Positions 1 to 12,404 of a stretch of DNA of 64,000 nucleotides are shown here, in pieces; positions within the stretch are counted from its first letter, which is position 1, and every line of letters starts with the position of its first letter. The stretch comes from Climacium dendroides (Eukaryota; Streptophyta; Bryopsida; Hypnales; Climaciaceae), in assembly GCA_950106755.1 (NCBI GenBank), contig OX467092.1, positions 7,130,001-7,194,000 on the forward strand, in the 5' to 3' direction. The notes below the pieces were generated by a model. It saw only the letters and a program-made list of their open reading frames with translations. It was not told where the DNA came from and ran no database searches. The position numbers were made by a program, and so were the translations under genes.

Positions 1-740
1 CATTTGAATATTACTCTTCTTCATGTGCTAGTGCGTCCTCTCCTACCCTTTCCAATATACAATAATACTCACAGAGAAGGACGTCAATGCGTCGAACGAT
101 TACATGGAATCAATTCCGCAAACATGAATGACACCTGCAGAACAACACGGCAAATCAGAAACAACACAACTGATAAAGCTATCATAGAAAACAAACTAGC
201 ATGCTGCTGTCATGTTCCACTAACTAACAAATATTGCATGCTTCATGAAGTCAGAGGCATTGACAGCATTTGACAATTCTAATTTTGCCATAAAATAATT
301 GTTATTGAGGATTTGGGTTTATCCTTTCACCCTGCCACAATGCCTAATTCGTCCTCCACAACTTCATGAATTGCGTAACTGCTCTACAGTGTTTCAGCAT
401 CAACATACGTTACGAAAACCAACAGTTCTTGAATTTCAAAAAGTGCAGAACTGAAATCCTTGAGTTCGCTGTCAGTCCTTCAGTTTGCTGTCGGTACATC
501 CTTCCTAGGACGACCTACGGAAAACTTAATTTTAGATTCCATGACTAGTTGCACTTCTGTCTAAAAATCAACTCGTAGTTGCATAACTTGAAGACAGAGA
601 ACGAACTTGTACGTGCATAACTTGAAGACAGAGAACTCGGAGTACCTGGCTTGCATCCCAACAATAAATTCGTGACTCACTCCAAAGTAGAAGATCGTGA
701 GGTTGTGTCTGCACGAGAAGATCGGTAGTCAAGATCTTTG
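1..740. other. Unassigned sequence at left edge
   Basis: No convincing coding region is seen. Short open frames lack recognisable protein character. A short direct repeat (words around cataacttgaagacagagaa) occurs near 577-600 and again near 614-634. It may be flank or intron of a gene outside the window. Confidence 0.3.
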
Positions 741-789
741 TTGAAATCTGTCATCCACCCTGTCCTGCTTTGCACTCAAATATCACAAC

Positions 790-913
790 ACATGGCTGTG
801 AGAAGGTGGGGACTTCGGGATCGAACTGAAGAATCCGCCCAAAAGAAGTGGTACATGGCTGTGAGAAGATGTGGACTTCGGGATCGAACTGAAGAATCCG
901 CCCAGAAGAAGTG
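790..913. repeat. Two-copy tandem repeat, ~61-bp unit
   Basis: Two adjacent, almost identical copies of a ~61-bp unit (about 790-851 and 852-913). Each contains acatggctgtgagaag, then cttcgggatcgaactgaaga and a shared gaagtgg end. The two units differ at only a few positions. The open frames crossing it on both strands are probably incidental. Confidence 0.85.
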
Positions 914-1329
914 GTTGACATGCATGTCACTGCGGCGCAACAGACCTTGGAATAGAATTTTCTATTCATAAATGACTTTCTAGCGTTCAGAATTCATAAA
1001 TGCAGATGGGCGAAAGTGGGCCCAGTGAACATGGCTGGACCTTGGGCCAGGCCACGATGGCCCATGGAGCCCGACCCGGCACTTGACGCTCGCTCTCATC
1101 GCGAACTGACGCCGATGGAGAAGCAGCGACAGAGACGGGAGACACCGGTTGCGGATTGCGTGACAAATATTGCTTTTCAAACTGCGTAACTAGTCCATCT
1201 TTTCAGGTCTGAATTTCTTACCGTAATATTTTCGAATTTCGTTGCTATCAACGTGATTGTGTAGCACAGAAAACTATTGAATGGAGGAACTCAGAGCGTC
1301 AAACTATATTTGTCGATTAGTATTTTGCA

Positions 1330-1503
1330 TACCGTCAGCAGCAGGTGTTTGATTGCTTTTGACCGGTTTAAGTATGGTGGAGGATTGCTTAAATCTCCCG
1401 AGTTTTCATCCTCTGACATGCTTATCTGTGAGAGGCTTCCAGCCATGTGAGGAATGTGATGCATGTGTGTCGATGTCGTGAGTGAGTTGGACTCTACGGA
1501 CAT
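1330..1503 (-). CDS. Possible first coding exon, unknown protein
   Basis: Read on the minus strand, an ATG at 1503 opens a frame with ordinary protein composition (starts MSVESNSLTTST, later SMSEDENSGDL and NPPPYLNRSKAIKHLLLT). It reaches a plausible splice donor (GTATGC) near 1331. The peptide is Ser/Thr-rich and then basic, with no domain I recognise. The next exon would lie toward lower coordinates and I could not place it. Another exon-like segment points the opposite way from about 1799, so the intervening ~300 bp could be a bidirectional promoter. This is inference only; a chance open frame cannot be excluded. Confidence 0.3.
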
Positions 1504-1798
1504 TTGTCTTATGTTAGAAGGATGGGAAGAGGAATAAGATTACTACAGTAATGTGGAGCACAAGGGAAAACTTACGGTACCCTTAAATGAGAAGATCGTG
1601 CAGCTTTTAGTGTAGTTTCTTTACTTTGTCTGCTCGATATGTATCAACGGTTGCAAATTCATGCGATTATGAAGTGTATCAAAATCTAACCCTTGCTTTT
1701 CATTGCAGTGCCTCTATGTTTGTATGAAAATTTGGAAGTATAGCATGTAATTGTTTTGTAATTTTTTTCTGGAGCTCACGAAGACAACACGGCTTTTG

Positions 1799-1910
1799 AT
1801 GGCCTCAGAAAGTGGATACAACGATGCTGGAAGCTCCAGTCAAGGAATTTCGACTGAGCCGCGAGCGAGGGATTTACGAAGCAGGCACATGCTAGGCAGA
1901 GGTCTGGTGA
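1799..1910 (+). CDS. Possible first coding exon, unknown protein
   Basis: ATG at 1799 begins a short frame (MASESGYNDAGSSSQG, then basic RARDLRSRHMLGRGL) that runs into a good splice donor, GTGAGT, at about 1906. The composition (Ser/Gly-rich, then Arg-rich) suits a disordered N-terminus. I do not recognise the product and could not link it securely to a downstream exon. GC content around 1.0-1.2 kb and 2.5-3.3 kb is higher than in most of the window, which fits a genic segment. Confidence 0.3.
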
Positions 1911-2499
1911 GTCATTTGAAATCTCCGCATACTGTATAATGTCTTTAATTTCCTAAGAAAATCAGGAGAAAAGAATTGTATTGACTTTTTTAAAGACTGC
2001 TACTTTCTCAGTTTCGTTGGCAATCGTAATTTCTTCTTCATGATGGCCTTTGGTTGTAGTCAATGTGCATGGAGTTAATAGACACTCGCATTGGAAGTCA
2101 ACATTTAATTTGATCAATTGCGAATTTGCGATCTCCGCAAGTCGTGAAATCTTGGCGTGTTAAAGCAGGCGCGGACTTCAACGAATTAATTCAACACACA
2201 CAAAGAAATCAAAGGAGTTTCTGTTCAATCCTGGAAGACGTTCACATACAATTCTACATCACATACCACCAACTGAAAGTGCACTCACATTCCTGGTGAA
2301 CCACGCACTAGATTAATCCCAAATATCTCAATTTTTTGGCGACACTGGATGTACTTAAAAAACGAATCCAGTCCTCTGTAACTTGACCGGCATTTTCGAC
2401 AAGTCCAGTTGCACATGAACTGAACCAATCAGGTGATCATATGGAGCTAACTAACTGATCTCCGCAAGTCTTCAAATCTTGTCGTGTTAAAGCAAGCGC

Positions 2500-3356
2500 G
2501 GACGAGGCGTACAAAAGGCGCGCGACCTGTCGCATTCCCCAAACCGCAACAAAGTCAGGAAAAGCAACAACGGCGTGGGCGCAAACGGCGACGTAGTACA
2601 AGCAAAGGAAGTTGAAAAAAAAAAATCTACGCACGGACTCCGCCTTCTGCGGCAAGCGATCCGTCTCCGTCGCGCTGCTTCTCCGTTGGGGTTGGGGTCC
2701 GGGTCGTTAAAGGAGCGGCCGGCAAGTTGCGGGTCGCGATCTGCCAGCCAGGCTGCGAGGTTGTGGTCGGGCCCAAAGTCGAGCCGACGCGCCAGGTAAT
2801 CCGGGCCCACTTTCGGAGGCACGACTGAAGGCCCGTCTTCATGAAGTGCCACACCTAGAGCGTAAGTGAGGGTTAGGTGATGGTGCTATATTTGCACCTC
2901 ATCGGGTTCCGCTTTCCTTAAAAACCTCACAGGTCCTCATGGCAGGGCTGGTCCGGCTGCAAATGCGGGACCGTCATCTTCCAATACGCGCTGCTTTCTC
3001 CACCGTGCACCGTGGATCTCGCCCGTCTTCTTCACGCCCTGCACAGCGCGTATGAGTTTGTGTACACGGGTCCTGGGCAGTTCTTTTCTACTGCAGCATG
3101 GTCTGACATATTAGTGCTAGAACTCAAATTAATTGAGGTCATGTTTGGCAGGTTGCAGGAGGTACAAGATCAAAATTCGATTCTGCTACCCTCTGAGTAT
3201 CGCCTCCAAATCGCCGCCGAAGTTGTGCAGAGAAAACTATCCCAAGATTACAACTTCTCTGCAGCTGGCTGCCGAAAGCAACGAAATAAAGGCCTGCACT
3301 AGCACGGGTACTAGTTCTCAGGGACTCCTCAGTTCCACCTTCAACGTGAGGTAAGT
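2500..3356 (+). other. GC-rich segment with exon-like pieces, product unknown
   Basis: A comparatively GC-rich stretch, the strongest compositional island in the first 10 kb. Around 2939 an ATG follows an acceptor-like cacag. A frame ending at about 3352 (containing KLCRENYPKITTSLQLAAES) runs into a strong donor, GTAAGT. The frames are short and do not join into a gene I can defend. It could be the 5' region of a host gene, a degraded gene, or sequence captured by the CACTA element whose left end is not visible. Confidence 0.25.
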
Positions 3357-3359
3357 TGT

Positions 3360-4960
3360 TTTGCTTGAACGAGGATTCTAAATTGTTGGATTCTAAGTTT
3401 CTTGGGGTTTGTGCATGTGCTTCGACTGACTGTGAGACATTGGTGGTGTTCGTGCAGGTCCTTCATCAAATCATTTGGGTCCATTATCAAATCAGTTGGG
3501 TCCGTTGCAGACTCATCCAGTTACCGTGCTTGTGTAGGTCTTTGTGTATCACGATCTATGTTGTGTTGACTTCAGTGCGGAGTTCAATAATGAGATTATG
3601 GGTTTCATTTGTAGAGGGATTTCTCTACTTGGGACCTACTGTACATCATTAGAATTTGCAGCTTTTTTTCCCACCAAGTACTTCAAGAACTCTGATTTTG
3701 TTTTTTAGCTTGGGGTTGAAGTACACTTGTACCTATTTAACTTATGTAGTCATTTTAGAGAAGGTAAACTGTAGTTCGGTACCTCTGGTCTCTGTACGCC
3801 TCATGAAGTTTGTCTTGGCAGTTCAATTTAGGTTGGGAAATCGTGTCCAACCAAGAAATATTCTCCTTTACCATAGCCCGCACGTGTCGCCTTCCAAAGA
3901 ACCCAAAAGCTCACTATAATCGTAGTCACCAAACAAAGGCACAGACAGTGTAACGCATGAAACGAAAGTTATGTTTGCATTGTTTGTTGGAGTGTTCTCT
4001 TGTTGGAAAATGAGGGCACGATGTAGTTTCTAATTGGAAGTCCTCCATGCGCAGGTGCTCAATTTTACTTGAACGACATGAGGAGTGCATCATAGAGTCG
4101 TGAAGCCACGAGATTTGACAATTGTATCAATTTCCGGTACGTCATTGGTGGAACTCCTTGAATGACGTTGAATGCACTGCAGTATTTTACTCTCATTTTG
4201 TGCACATTTTGAGGACATTGGTAATATTTTTTAATTCTAAAAAAAATAAAGTTTCTATAGCTTCAATGAAGAGAAATTCTGCGAAGTTTCAAAATTAGGT
4301 TGAAATTTAGGCATAACATTGTCCTACTTTGACATTTCACTCAAAAAATCAATAACTCCTAAAGAAAGGCAATTCACAGAGAAAAGCTTATATGTTATGA
4401 ATCATGAATGTGATGGTGAAAAGATTTTGACAATAATATATTTAATTGTTCATTGAATGACTTTAATTCAAATGGAACATTCTTCTTATCTCAAGCAATA
4501 GAGAAATATGAGCCCTTTTCTAATCTTATTCATCTAAAACTTGATTTTGATTTTGAGGAAATGAAAACAATTGTCTAGAATGGGATATTTTTTTTCCCCT
4601 ACTACCAATTTTCTAGAATATAATGATGTCTACGAAGGTAGACACATTTCACTGTACAAAGGGATTTTATGAATAAAATTAGGTATATGTTTTTATGTTA
4701 GCATTATCACATGTGGCCTTCAAAGAATAATGTAGCGTAATAAGAGTACAGTAGCTTGAAGATAGTCATAAAAGTTTAAAACATTATGCATGTATTCAAT
4801 TGTGATTGAATTAAAATGTAATGGATGACTATTTAGAACAACGGTATTCATTTTTTTGCATAGTTGTAGTTTCTAATTGTAATATGTGTTATATAATGGT
4901 ATCTTGTTGTTTCCTACTCTATACCATATATGAATGAAGAAGATGTTAGCACTTAGCATT
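3360..4960. other. AT-rich non-coding stretch
   Basis: From about 3.9 kb the sequence becomes AT-rich with no coding frame of substance. It may be an intron or the left internal part of the CACTA element that ends at 12404. I looked for a left CACTA terminus (CACTAC...) here and in 1-3.9 kb and found none. Confidence 0.35.
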
Positions 4961-6109
4961 AATGCTTGAGATGTCACTATTGTACTAAGATGCAATTTTT
5001 TCCTTTCCAAGTAGGACTCGTCCATGTAAACTCCCACAATAGCATGGCTTCTGAGATCAATGAGTACGAGAAGTTGAGAAAAGAAAAAATTCAGAGGAAC
5101 TCACAGAAATTGAGCGATTTAGGCTTGTTGGACATTGCGGCACAATTGGCAAACCTTAGAGAAGTGAGGTAAGATACTGAGCTCTACTAAATATTCGAAA
5201 CATAAATGGAGTTGTCTGTAAGAGTTCATTGAAGCCAAAATTGTTGTCCCTTATCATGATTAAGGATAGTACAGATTCAAGTTAATTATAGGGAAGTGTC
5301 ATTAGTTTGAAACATAATGGAGAGGTCTGACCCATGTGTTCTTTGATCTAAATCAATCACATCAGGGCTCTAGGATTAAGAACTATGGACAATATCTTGG
5401 CGAAATTGACAAGACAGATAGCTAATCTGTCAGATGATGTGCAAGTGGAATTGTTTCGCACAATTGCTAGTTTTCCAGCAATTACGTTTCCAATATTGGA
5501 AATGACTTCTAATCAGCTTGCGGGGATTTTTGAGAGCAGCCGTGACGTGCCCCTTGAGAAGCCACAAGCAATAAAGCTAGGAAAAGGAGGGGAGAGCTCT
5601 GACACTGTGTTTCCAGCATTTGAGAGGCAGACACGGGCAACAACGAAGAAGGCTGTGGAGGGGGGGAGTTTTGGCATCAACTCAGGAGATAGTGACAAAG
5701 AAGTAGAGGAAGAGGCGTCAAAGGGAGAGTACCATACATTGAAGGTTAGATGAATTCCTTCCCAAATGCAAGTAATAGTTATATTGAAATGCATATAATT
5801 AATGGAATATTGGGAAAATTTCCCATCATTGTTGAAGCGTTGTTTTATTGCAATTGCCATGCATATGTGGATTATTGCAAAGGACATTTTTTATAGAAGA
5901 GTGCAACCATTTATAGGACTCATGATTTGTCTTTAGAAATGTGGTCTTCGTCATTTCTAAGGTCTTCAAGTTCTATAAGTGGATTTATAGGATTTATTTT
6001 TTAAAAAAAGAAGTTTTAAGTCATTTGAGTGTCACGTGAGCACATGTGATTGATTAAGTTTAGAGAAAATCAATTCTTAATTAGTACTTTCGTAATGACC
6101 GAGTAAGAT

Positions 6110-6690
6110 ATATTGTAGTCTCAAATGACCATTCGTGAGTGATTATTGTCATGAATGACAACAGTATGTAGACTTCTGACTATAAAATCATGTTTTATGA
6201 CTATTTTTAGTCATTATTGTTGTTTATTGACTTTGTGGCAGTCAATATTCATCCATAGTGATTGTTTGTAGTGAAGTATTGTCCATTGTGACTATTGGCA
6301 GTTGCAAATGATATTTTGTGACTGAAAGTCAAGTCCTGCATTGTCTTCTGTGACTATTTGCAGTCGCAAATGATGTTTTGTGACTGGAAGCCAAGTAACA
6401 AATGATTTTTTGTGACTGCTTGTAGTCACAAATAATATTTTGAGAATTCAAGTTAAGTCGAATATGTTGTTTTGTGCCTGTTTGTAGTTAGAAATGATTT
6501 TCTATGACTCTTGGTAGTTAGAAATGATTTTTTGTGACTATTTGTAGTTAAAAATGGGTTTTCGTGACTGTTTGTAGTTAAAAATGATTATCCGTGACTT
6601 GTTGGTAGTTAGAAATGATTTTTGGTGACTTTTTGTAGTTACAAATGATATTCTGTGACTAGTTGCAGTCACAAGTAATAGTTACTACGA
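6110..6690. repeat. Intronic short palindromic tandem repeats (TGACT..AGTCA)
   Basis: About fifteen irregular copies of a ~28-36-bp unit with a TGACTnnTTGnAGTcA core followed by aaatgattttttg, lying in the intron before the exon that starts at 6722. Each core is a small inverted repeat (TGACT/AGTCA). The motif matches the subterminal repeats at 11.5-12.1 kb. Confidence 0.75.
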
Positions 6691-9284
6691 TATAATCAAT
6701 TATTTTTATTTGCCTTCACAGGTACTTGAACAGCAACAACATCACCCTAGGCCGTGGCCTAAGAAAGTTACAAAGAAGAAGACGATGACATCATCAAAGG
6801 ACGTGGTGGTCACGACACAAGCAGAAGAGGATAATTTGTTATTTGATGACACTGAGGACACAATGGTGGGGGAGGAATATGAAGAAGACATGGACAAGCA
6901 CTTTAGTGCGGAGGATGATGGAGATGGCCCAAATGACGAGCTCTCTACTGATGTAGTAGATGAGCTGGAGTTACGAGAAGTCAGTATATTGAAGCGCATG
7001 GCAAAGAGTGGAGCTAACCCAAATGAATTACGTGAGAAGATGCGGAAGCTGAGTGCAACTGAAGGCAAGGAATTTCGGAATGTGGACAGAAGCACAAGTC
7101 TTCAACGACAATCCAATCTCAAGCAGTTGAGAAGGAATCTACAGAAGGTTGATGACAAAGATTGGGTTGAAGTTGATCTTATGGGTTGTCCTACGGGAGT
7201 GCATAGAGCGGATTGGTTGACAAAGCTTTGTGGGTATTCTCGTGATTTGGATTGGAGTGTGGATGACTTCAATTCGCATCCCCGACCTCTACTTTTAGCA
7301 ATCAAGGAGAAAATGGCATCAAAGTTCGAGTATCGTGGTGAAAAAGGCGATGTACCTGAAAATGTCTTCTTCCGCATTTTGAGGTCACAAATGAAGACGA
7401 AGAGGGCAAACATGAAGAAATTGATAGAAGCTGAGGCTCCCATTCCAAAAACTGTGAAGGCACACCACGTTGAGAACTTCAAGAAGCTCATCAAGAGGAC
7501 AGACAAAGTAGCATATTCTAAACATATGAAGGTAGCACGGCAGACCGTGCAAAATGTGTCCTACAGTGGACGATCTGAGGGAGAAGTTAAATCACGCCTT
7601 GTAAGTAAAAGAGACATTTGTCTTCCTATCATTGTAGTTGATGCATGTTATTGTGTATGTAGTATTATTTTCACAATCATTGATTCTTTAATTGAGCATC
7701 TATACAAGGCAAAGTTTTTGGGGGATATGACAATGTTTAGCCAGGAATTAGAAATGTTTAGTACAACATAGAATGATGAATAAGATGGTGCTATGAGTAC
7801 ATTCAATCATAATGAATAGACATTGATGTACATGAAATTATATTTTGACTATATTGTGACTACCTACACTTGTATGTAGCATTGCATGTGACTACATGTA
7901 CTCATATTAGGATACAATGGTAACAATGTATAGTCATATGTAGGTAGTCCTATAATTACATGAAGTCGTACGTGGTTACAATATGACAATTTACATTTCT
8001 AAATAGTAAGTTATGTTAGTATTTTCACTTGTAATTGGACACATGCATGAGGAGGTGAAATAGTGTATTTATTGTCAATGCTTCTTAGTGTTTTAAGTAC
8101 GTTTGATTGTGTTGGTCATGAAATTAATACATGTAGGACTGCCTTCCTTGCAAGCTGCACATTTGGGTAGACCCCCTACTCAAATGGAAGTGGAAGCAGA
8201 GCTTGCTTCACCGGACAAATCATTGCACATCCGCTCGTCAAGTTCAGGAGGGGCATTGAGTAATTCAAGGTTGGCTGGTAAAGGCATAGAAGAAGTGCGA
8301 AATGAATTGTATACGTTTAAAGAGACTATCAAAGGGGAGCTGAGTGAAATGGGTGCCCTAGTGAAGCAACTTCTATTCGAGGTCCGGAAGCAGAGTGGAC
8401 GGAATACACACCCTTCAAGTTCTGAAATAGGCACCACAGTGCCTGAAGGTGCCGGTGGTGAAGAGATGATGGAGGGATTAGTAAATGTCAGCACCCTTGT
8501 CCCTCTGAAGACACTAGGAGAAGCAACCACAGAACCCCATGTAGTGAATGTGTGGAAAGAGGTTGAGTTTGTGGATGCGGCAAAGAGGTTTGTGCAAAGA
8601 TCATAAGCCCTTCAATGTCATTCAACGTACTTGAATAGGCTTTGTTGCCATTGTATTTGTTCAGAGTTGTATGTCATTTGAGGAAGTTAGACATGAAATC
8701 CTACCAACTGAATTATGAATGTGATTGTGACTTTAAAGGAGGAAGACACTATTGATGAGGTGGAAAATATAAAGAAAAATGGGAACACTTTGCCAACGGT
8801 TCAAGCAAGTGCAAAACCAGTCGGTGTTACAAAAGGAAAAAAGGATCATGTAAGTGTAAAGAAGAGGAAGGGCAAGGTTGAGAAATTGGGCACAAACAGA
8901 AGTCTTCAATCCAACCGTGGAGCATTGACTGGAGGGAATGCTGATGACAAGACGAAGGAGGTGCAACATGATTCAAAGGTGAGATGGACTGGCATGAGTG
9001 TATTCACTGCTTCATTTGTTGAGTTTATTGTTTATTAAAAAGAGTTTTATGGAAAGTGTAATTGTTTTAGGTGAACAAATAAATAATGTTTGAATGATAG
9101 TGAAATGCAAGATGGTACAGTATTCTACACAGAGTTGGTTTTGTCATGTTAATGAATATGTTGTGTATGTGTATGAGTTGTGCATGACGTGCATGTGGAA
9201 TAGGAAGCATTAGTATGTCTTAGAATGCAGGTGTTGGCGATCATAATTTCTGTTTTGTGATTAGGGACAATCATTAATTGTAGT

Positions 9285-9615
9285 GTTTGCATATACTATG
9301 ACTAGTGGCAGTCATAATTTTCAATATATGATTGTTTTCAAGCAGAATTTGTAAAATATGACTAGTACCAGTCATATTTTATAAAATATGACTGGTGCCA
9401 GTCATATTTTATAGAATATAACTAGTAATAGTCATATTTAGTAGTATATAGTAGACTGCAGTAATATTTTTTAATATATAACTAATGAAAGTTGAATGTT
9501 TTAATATATAAGTAATGGAAGTTGTATTTCATATTGTGTAACTATAGGGAGTCATATTAACTTATATGTAAGTTGTATTAGCCATATCTCTTTGTATATA
9601 ACTTTGCAAAGTTAC
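9285..9615. repeat. Second cluster of ATGACT..AGTCAT repeats
   Basis: About nine degenerate copies of a ~34-bp unit (for example atgactggtgccagtcatat), between coding blocks of the En/Spm-type gene. Copies become less regular to the right. It belongs to the same motif family as the clusters at 6.1-6.7 and 11.5-12.1 kb. Confidence 0.7.
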
Positions 9616-11484
9616 TTTTATTGCTCTGTTTTACGAGGTGCTAATTTTCTTGTGTTCAAGAAGGTCCTTATGTATTACACTACGTATGAGTATGAGTATT
9701 CTTGTTTATCATTATGTGACTGTGGTGAAGTATATTTTGTTGCATGCTATGGTGGCTAATAATTTTCCACCATTTCTGAAGAGGGCCACTAATATTTTAA
9801 TATGTATAAGCACGGGTGATTAGAGTAGTTATTGTGTGAGTAGCCATAGGTGCTCCTATGTCACATGTATGTATAATTCGTAATTGATATTCTGTTCTTG
9901 TATTTGTTGAATTCATGTTTTGTAGAATGTAAATGACGGTGAATGCTAAATTATTGATGTGCATGTAGACTGGGGCAGGAGGGTCTCAGTAAGAACGTTC
10001 AGAATTTAGTTCGGAATTCACAAAGGAGGAGCCCCCCATAAGGAGGGGGGCAATGAGGGCTGCAAATGTTGGCAAACCTCCAAAGAAGAAGAATATGTCA
10101 AGGAAGCTGAAGTTTCCACCGGTGAGAGTTTCGGATGATTCACGTAGAAAGATACTTGTGTTAAATGTCCTAGGTTTTCTGTGTGACATCCGACCACTAC
10201 ACGATGGAAAAGAGTAGGGGCCCGATGGTACAATTCATTATGATAGAGAGTTTAAAATAAAAATTAAGAAAAGGGCTGAGTGTGCAACGTTTGTGACAAT
10301 GCTCCATTCTCGATTTGATGTCGAGATATGGGCTCCGATTGGAGAGGCGCTTCTACAGGAAGTGGCTGGATTCCTAGCTCGTGGGACACCCATGAAGTGG
10401 TGTTTTCTTTGGGGAAGGGAAGTTGGTGGTGGAAAGAGAGACTTGCATGATTTATTTGACATGATTCCAGATCCAACCCATGGCTCGGCTAGGGTCCTTC
10501 AAGTGGATTGGGATTCCACAGCTACATCTAAGTCACCTAGTACAAATGTATTACCCATTGCTGCATGGGATCCTTTAGCTTCAGAAGACAACTTCCTAAA
10601 GAACCAGAAAGAACCTTTTGAAGTTTTTAGTCAAAATCCTTCCGACATTGAATATTGTGTGATGTTCTTGGACAAGGCGATCAGTCAGTTACAAAATCCA
10701 TTGCCCCAGGTATGTATTTTTTAATATATTGTTTGCCTTCCAATGAAACCAGTGAAAGTAAAGCTCCATTGTTTGTATACTTAAAGTATACATGTATTGT
10801 CAATGCAAATACAGGATGCACAAGGTGGAAAGACATCGCTTGAAGGTTCTCGGAGCTCAAAGAATCAAAGCCTTGTCTCCTGGGCTGTAGGGTCAAAGGT
10901 GAAATTGTTCGACGTGGACGATGATAAGAAGGCCGAAGAAAATGTAATTGCACACGGAGTCATAGTTAATGTTGCAGGAGGTTCACTTCATGGACGGCTC
11001 ATTGAAGAGGGTAATATGTCTATTAGCATAACATCTGTGGTTCCTGGATCGGAAATGGTTCTTTTGTATGAGGCAAACAACAACGACGACCCTCCTATAG
11101 TGCATGTAGGCGACGCTGTGAAGTCTGTGACGAAGTGGCCCATTGAAGGTTTGGCTCCTTCAGCTGAATGAATGAAGATATGAAGTAGTGGATTGCACAC
11201 TGCAGTATAAAGTAAGGTGTGTGTGTACCTTTGGTGTTTACAGTGCGAATGTTTATCGTATGTGTTTTGAACTTGAGTAATAAATGTCTTTGAAGTGCAT
11301 CTTTGAATTTATGTCCAGGTTTGGTGATTGAAGGAGTTGCAAATTCATGTTTAGGACTTGATATTAGAATGTCATGTTGGTTTCTTTTGCATGGAAGAGG
11401 ATATGAATTTTTTTTAGAAAAAATAGAAGTGGACCTCACTCATAGCAGTAACCAAAAAAACTCAATAATCGTATTGTATATGAA

Positions 11485-12125
11485 ATATGACTAGGAGGAG
11501 TCATATGTCATGTCACTGGGAAATATGACTCGTGATAGTCGTATTTCACGTCACTGAAAATATGACTAACCGCAGTCACATATTTTGTCACTACAAAATG
11601 TGACTCCCCGCAGTCATATTCCACGTGACTGCAAAATATGACTCAACATAGTCATATTCCAAGTCACTGCCGAATATAACTCACTGTAGTCATATTCCAC
11701 CTCACTGGAAAATATGACTCACTATAGTCATATTCCACGTCACTGTGAAAAATGACTCACCATAGTCATATTCCATCTCATTGCAAATTATGACTCACCG
11801 CAGTCATATTTCATGTCATAGCAAAATATGACTCACCATAGTCATATTCCATGTCACTCAAAAATAAGACTCACCGTAGTCGTATTCCATGTCACTAAAA
11901 AATATGACTCATTACAATCACATTCCACGTCACTACAAAATATGACTCACCGCAGTCATATTCCATGTCATCCGAAAATATGACTAACTTCAGTCATATT
12001 CCATGTCATCAAAAAATACGACTCATTCCAGTCATATTCCATGTCATCAAAAAATATAACTCACTTCAATCATATTCCACGTCATCAAAAAATATGACTC
12101 GCCATAGTCATATTCTACGTAGGAT
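11485..12125. repeat. CACTA subterminal tandem repeats, ~38-bp unit
   Basis: Roughly seventeen copies of a ~38-bp unit: aaatatgactcaccgcagtc, then atattcca, then a cgtcac spacer. Every unit carries the inverted pair ATATGACT/AGTCATAT. They follow the stop codon at 11171 and precede the terminus at 12404, which is where CACTA subterminal repeats bind the TNPA-type protein. Variation between units is mostly C/T and G/A. Confidence 0.9.
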
Positions 12126-12404
12126 TTTTTTGTTTGCCCGGGCAACTCAACAAAAAGTCAAGACCCCCCTAGGAGAATCAAAGTATACGCCTAGTTGACA
12201 TACTATGGCTAAATATGAGCATTTATACCCTTCAACCAATATGACTGCCAATATGACTAATGTCTGAAGCGACTGCTTCTAAACGACTAGAGTCAGTCAT
12301 ATCCCGAGTCATCTACAGTGATTTCTGCGTGAGTCATATTTTTCGATTTTACGACTCACTGCAGTCATATTTTGCAGTCATAAAACATTGCCATTGTTGT
12401 AGTG

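Larger units (their letters stand above)
5044..11171 (+). pseudogene. En/Spm-associated plant transposase-type gene, degenerate
   Basis: Exons that join in frame: up to 5168 (contains MASEINEYEKLRKEKIQRNS and LGLLDIAAQL; donor GTAAGA), 5366-5744, then 6722-7600. The third exon has an acidic stretch and a domain with WVEVDLMGCPTGVHR. Further coding blocks lie at about 8136-8606, 8739-8978, 9969-10709 and 10815-11171 (stop). The C-terminus contains GSKVKLFDVDDDKKAEENVI and ends in DAVKSVTKWPIEGLAP, the layout I know from plant Ptta/En/Spm proteins. The 9969-10709 block has in-frame TAA (9990) and TAG (10215) in an otherwise open frame, and the junction after 7600 does not keep phase. I therefore call it a pseudogene. 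It would have served mobility of its CACTA family, probably as the DNA-binding TNPA-type partner; that role is inference. Confidence 0.55.
4966..12404 (+). mobile_element. CACTA (En/Spm-type) element, right part
   Basis: The right terminus at 12404 reads, on the minus strand, CACTACAACAATGGCAATG, a classic plant CACTA end. Inward of it lie many copies of a short palindrome (ATATGACT..AGTCATAT), typical of subterminal repeats. The element encloses an En/Spm-type gene (5.0-11.2 kb). The terminus sits inside the reading frame of a hAT transposase pseudogene. The ~270 bp before the end match the right end of the small CACTA element at 55136-56899. The left terminus was not found, so the start given is only the first exon. 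No DDE transposase (TNPD-like) frame was seen, so mobility would need help in trans. Confidence 0.7.

Noticed and set aside
10190..10200. Internal CACTA terminus (gaccactacacg)
   Set aside because: It lies inside an open coding block of the En/Spm-type gene and no partner end or subterminal repeat adjoins it.
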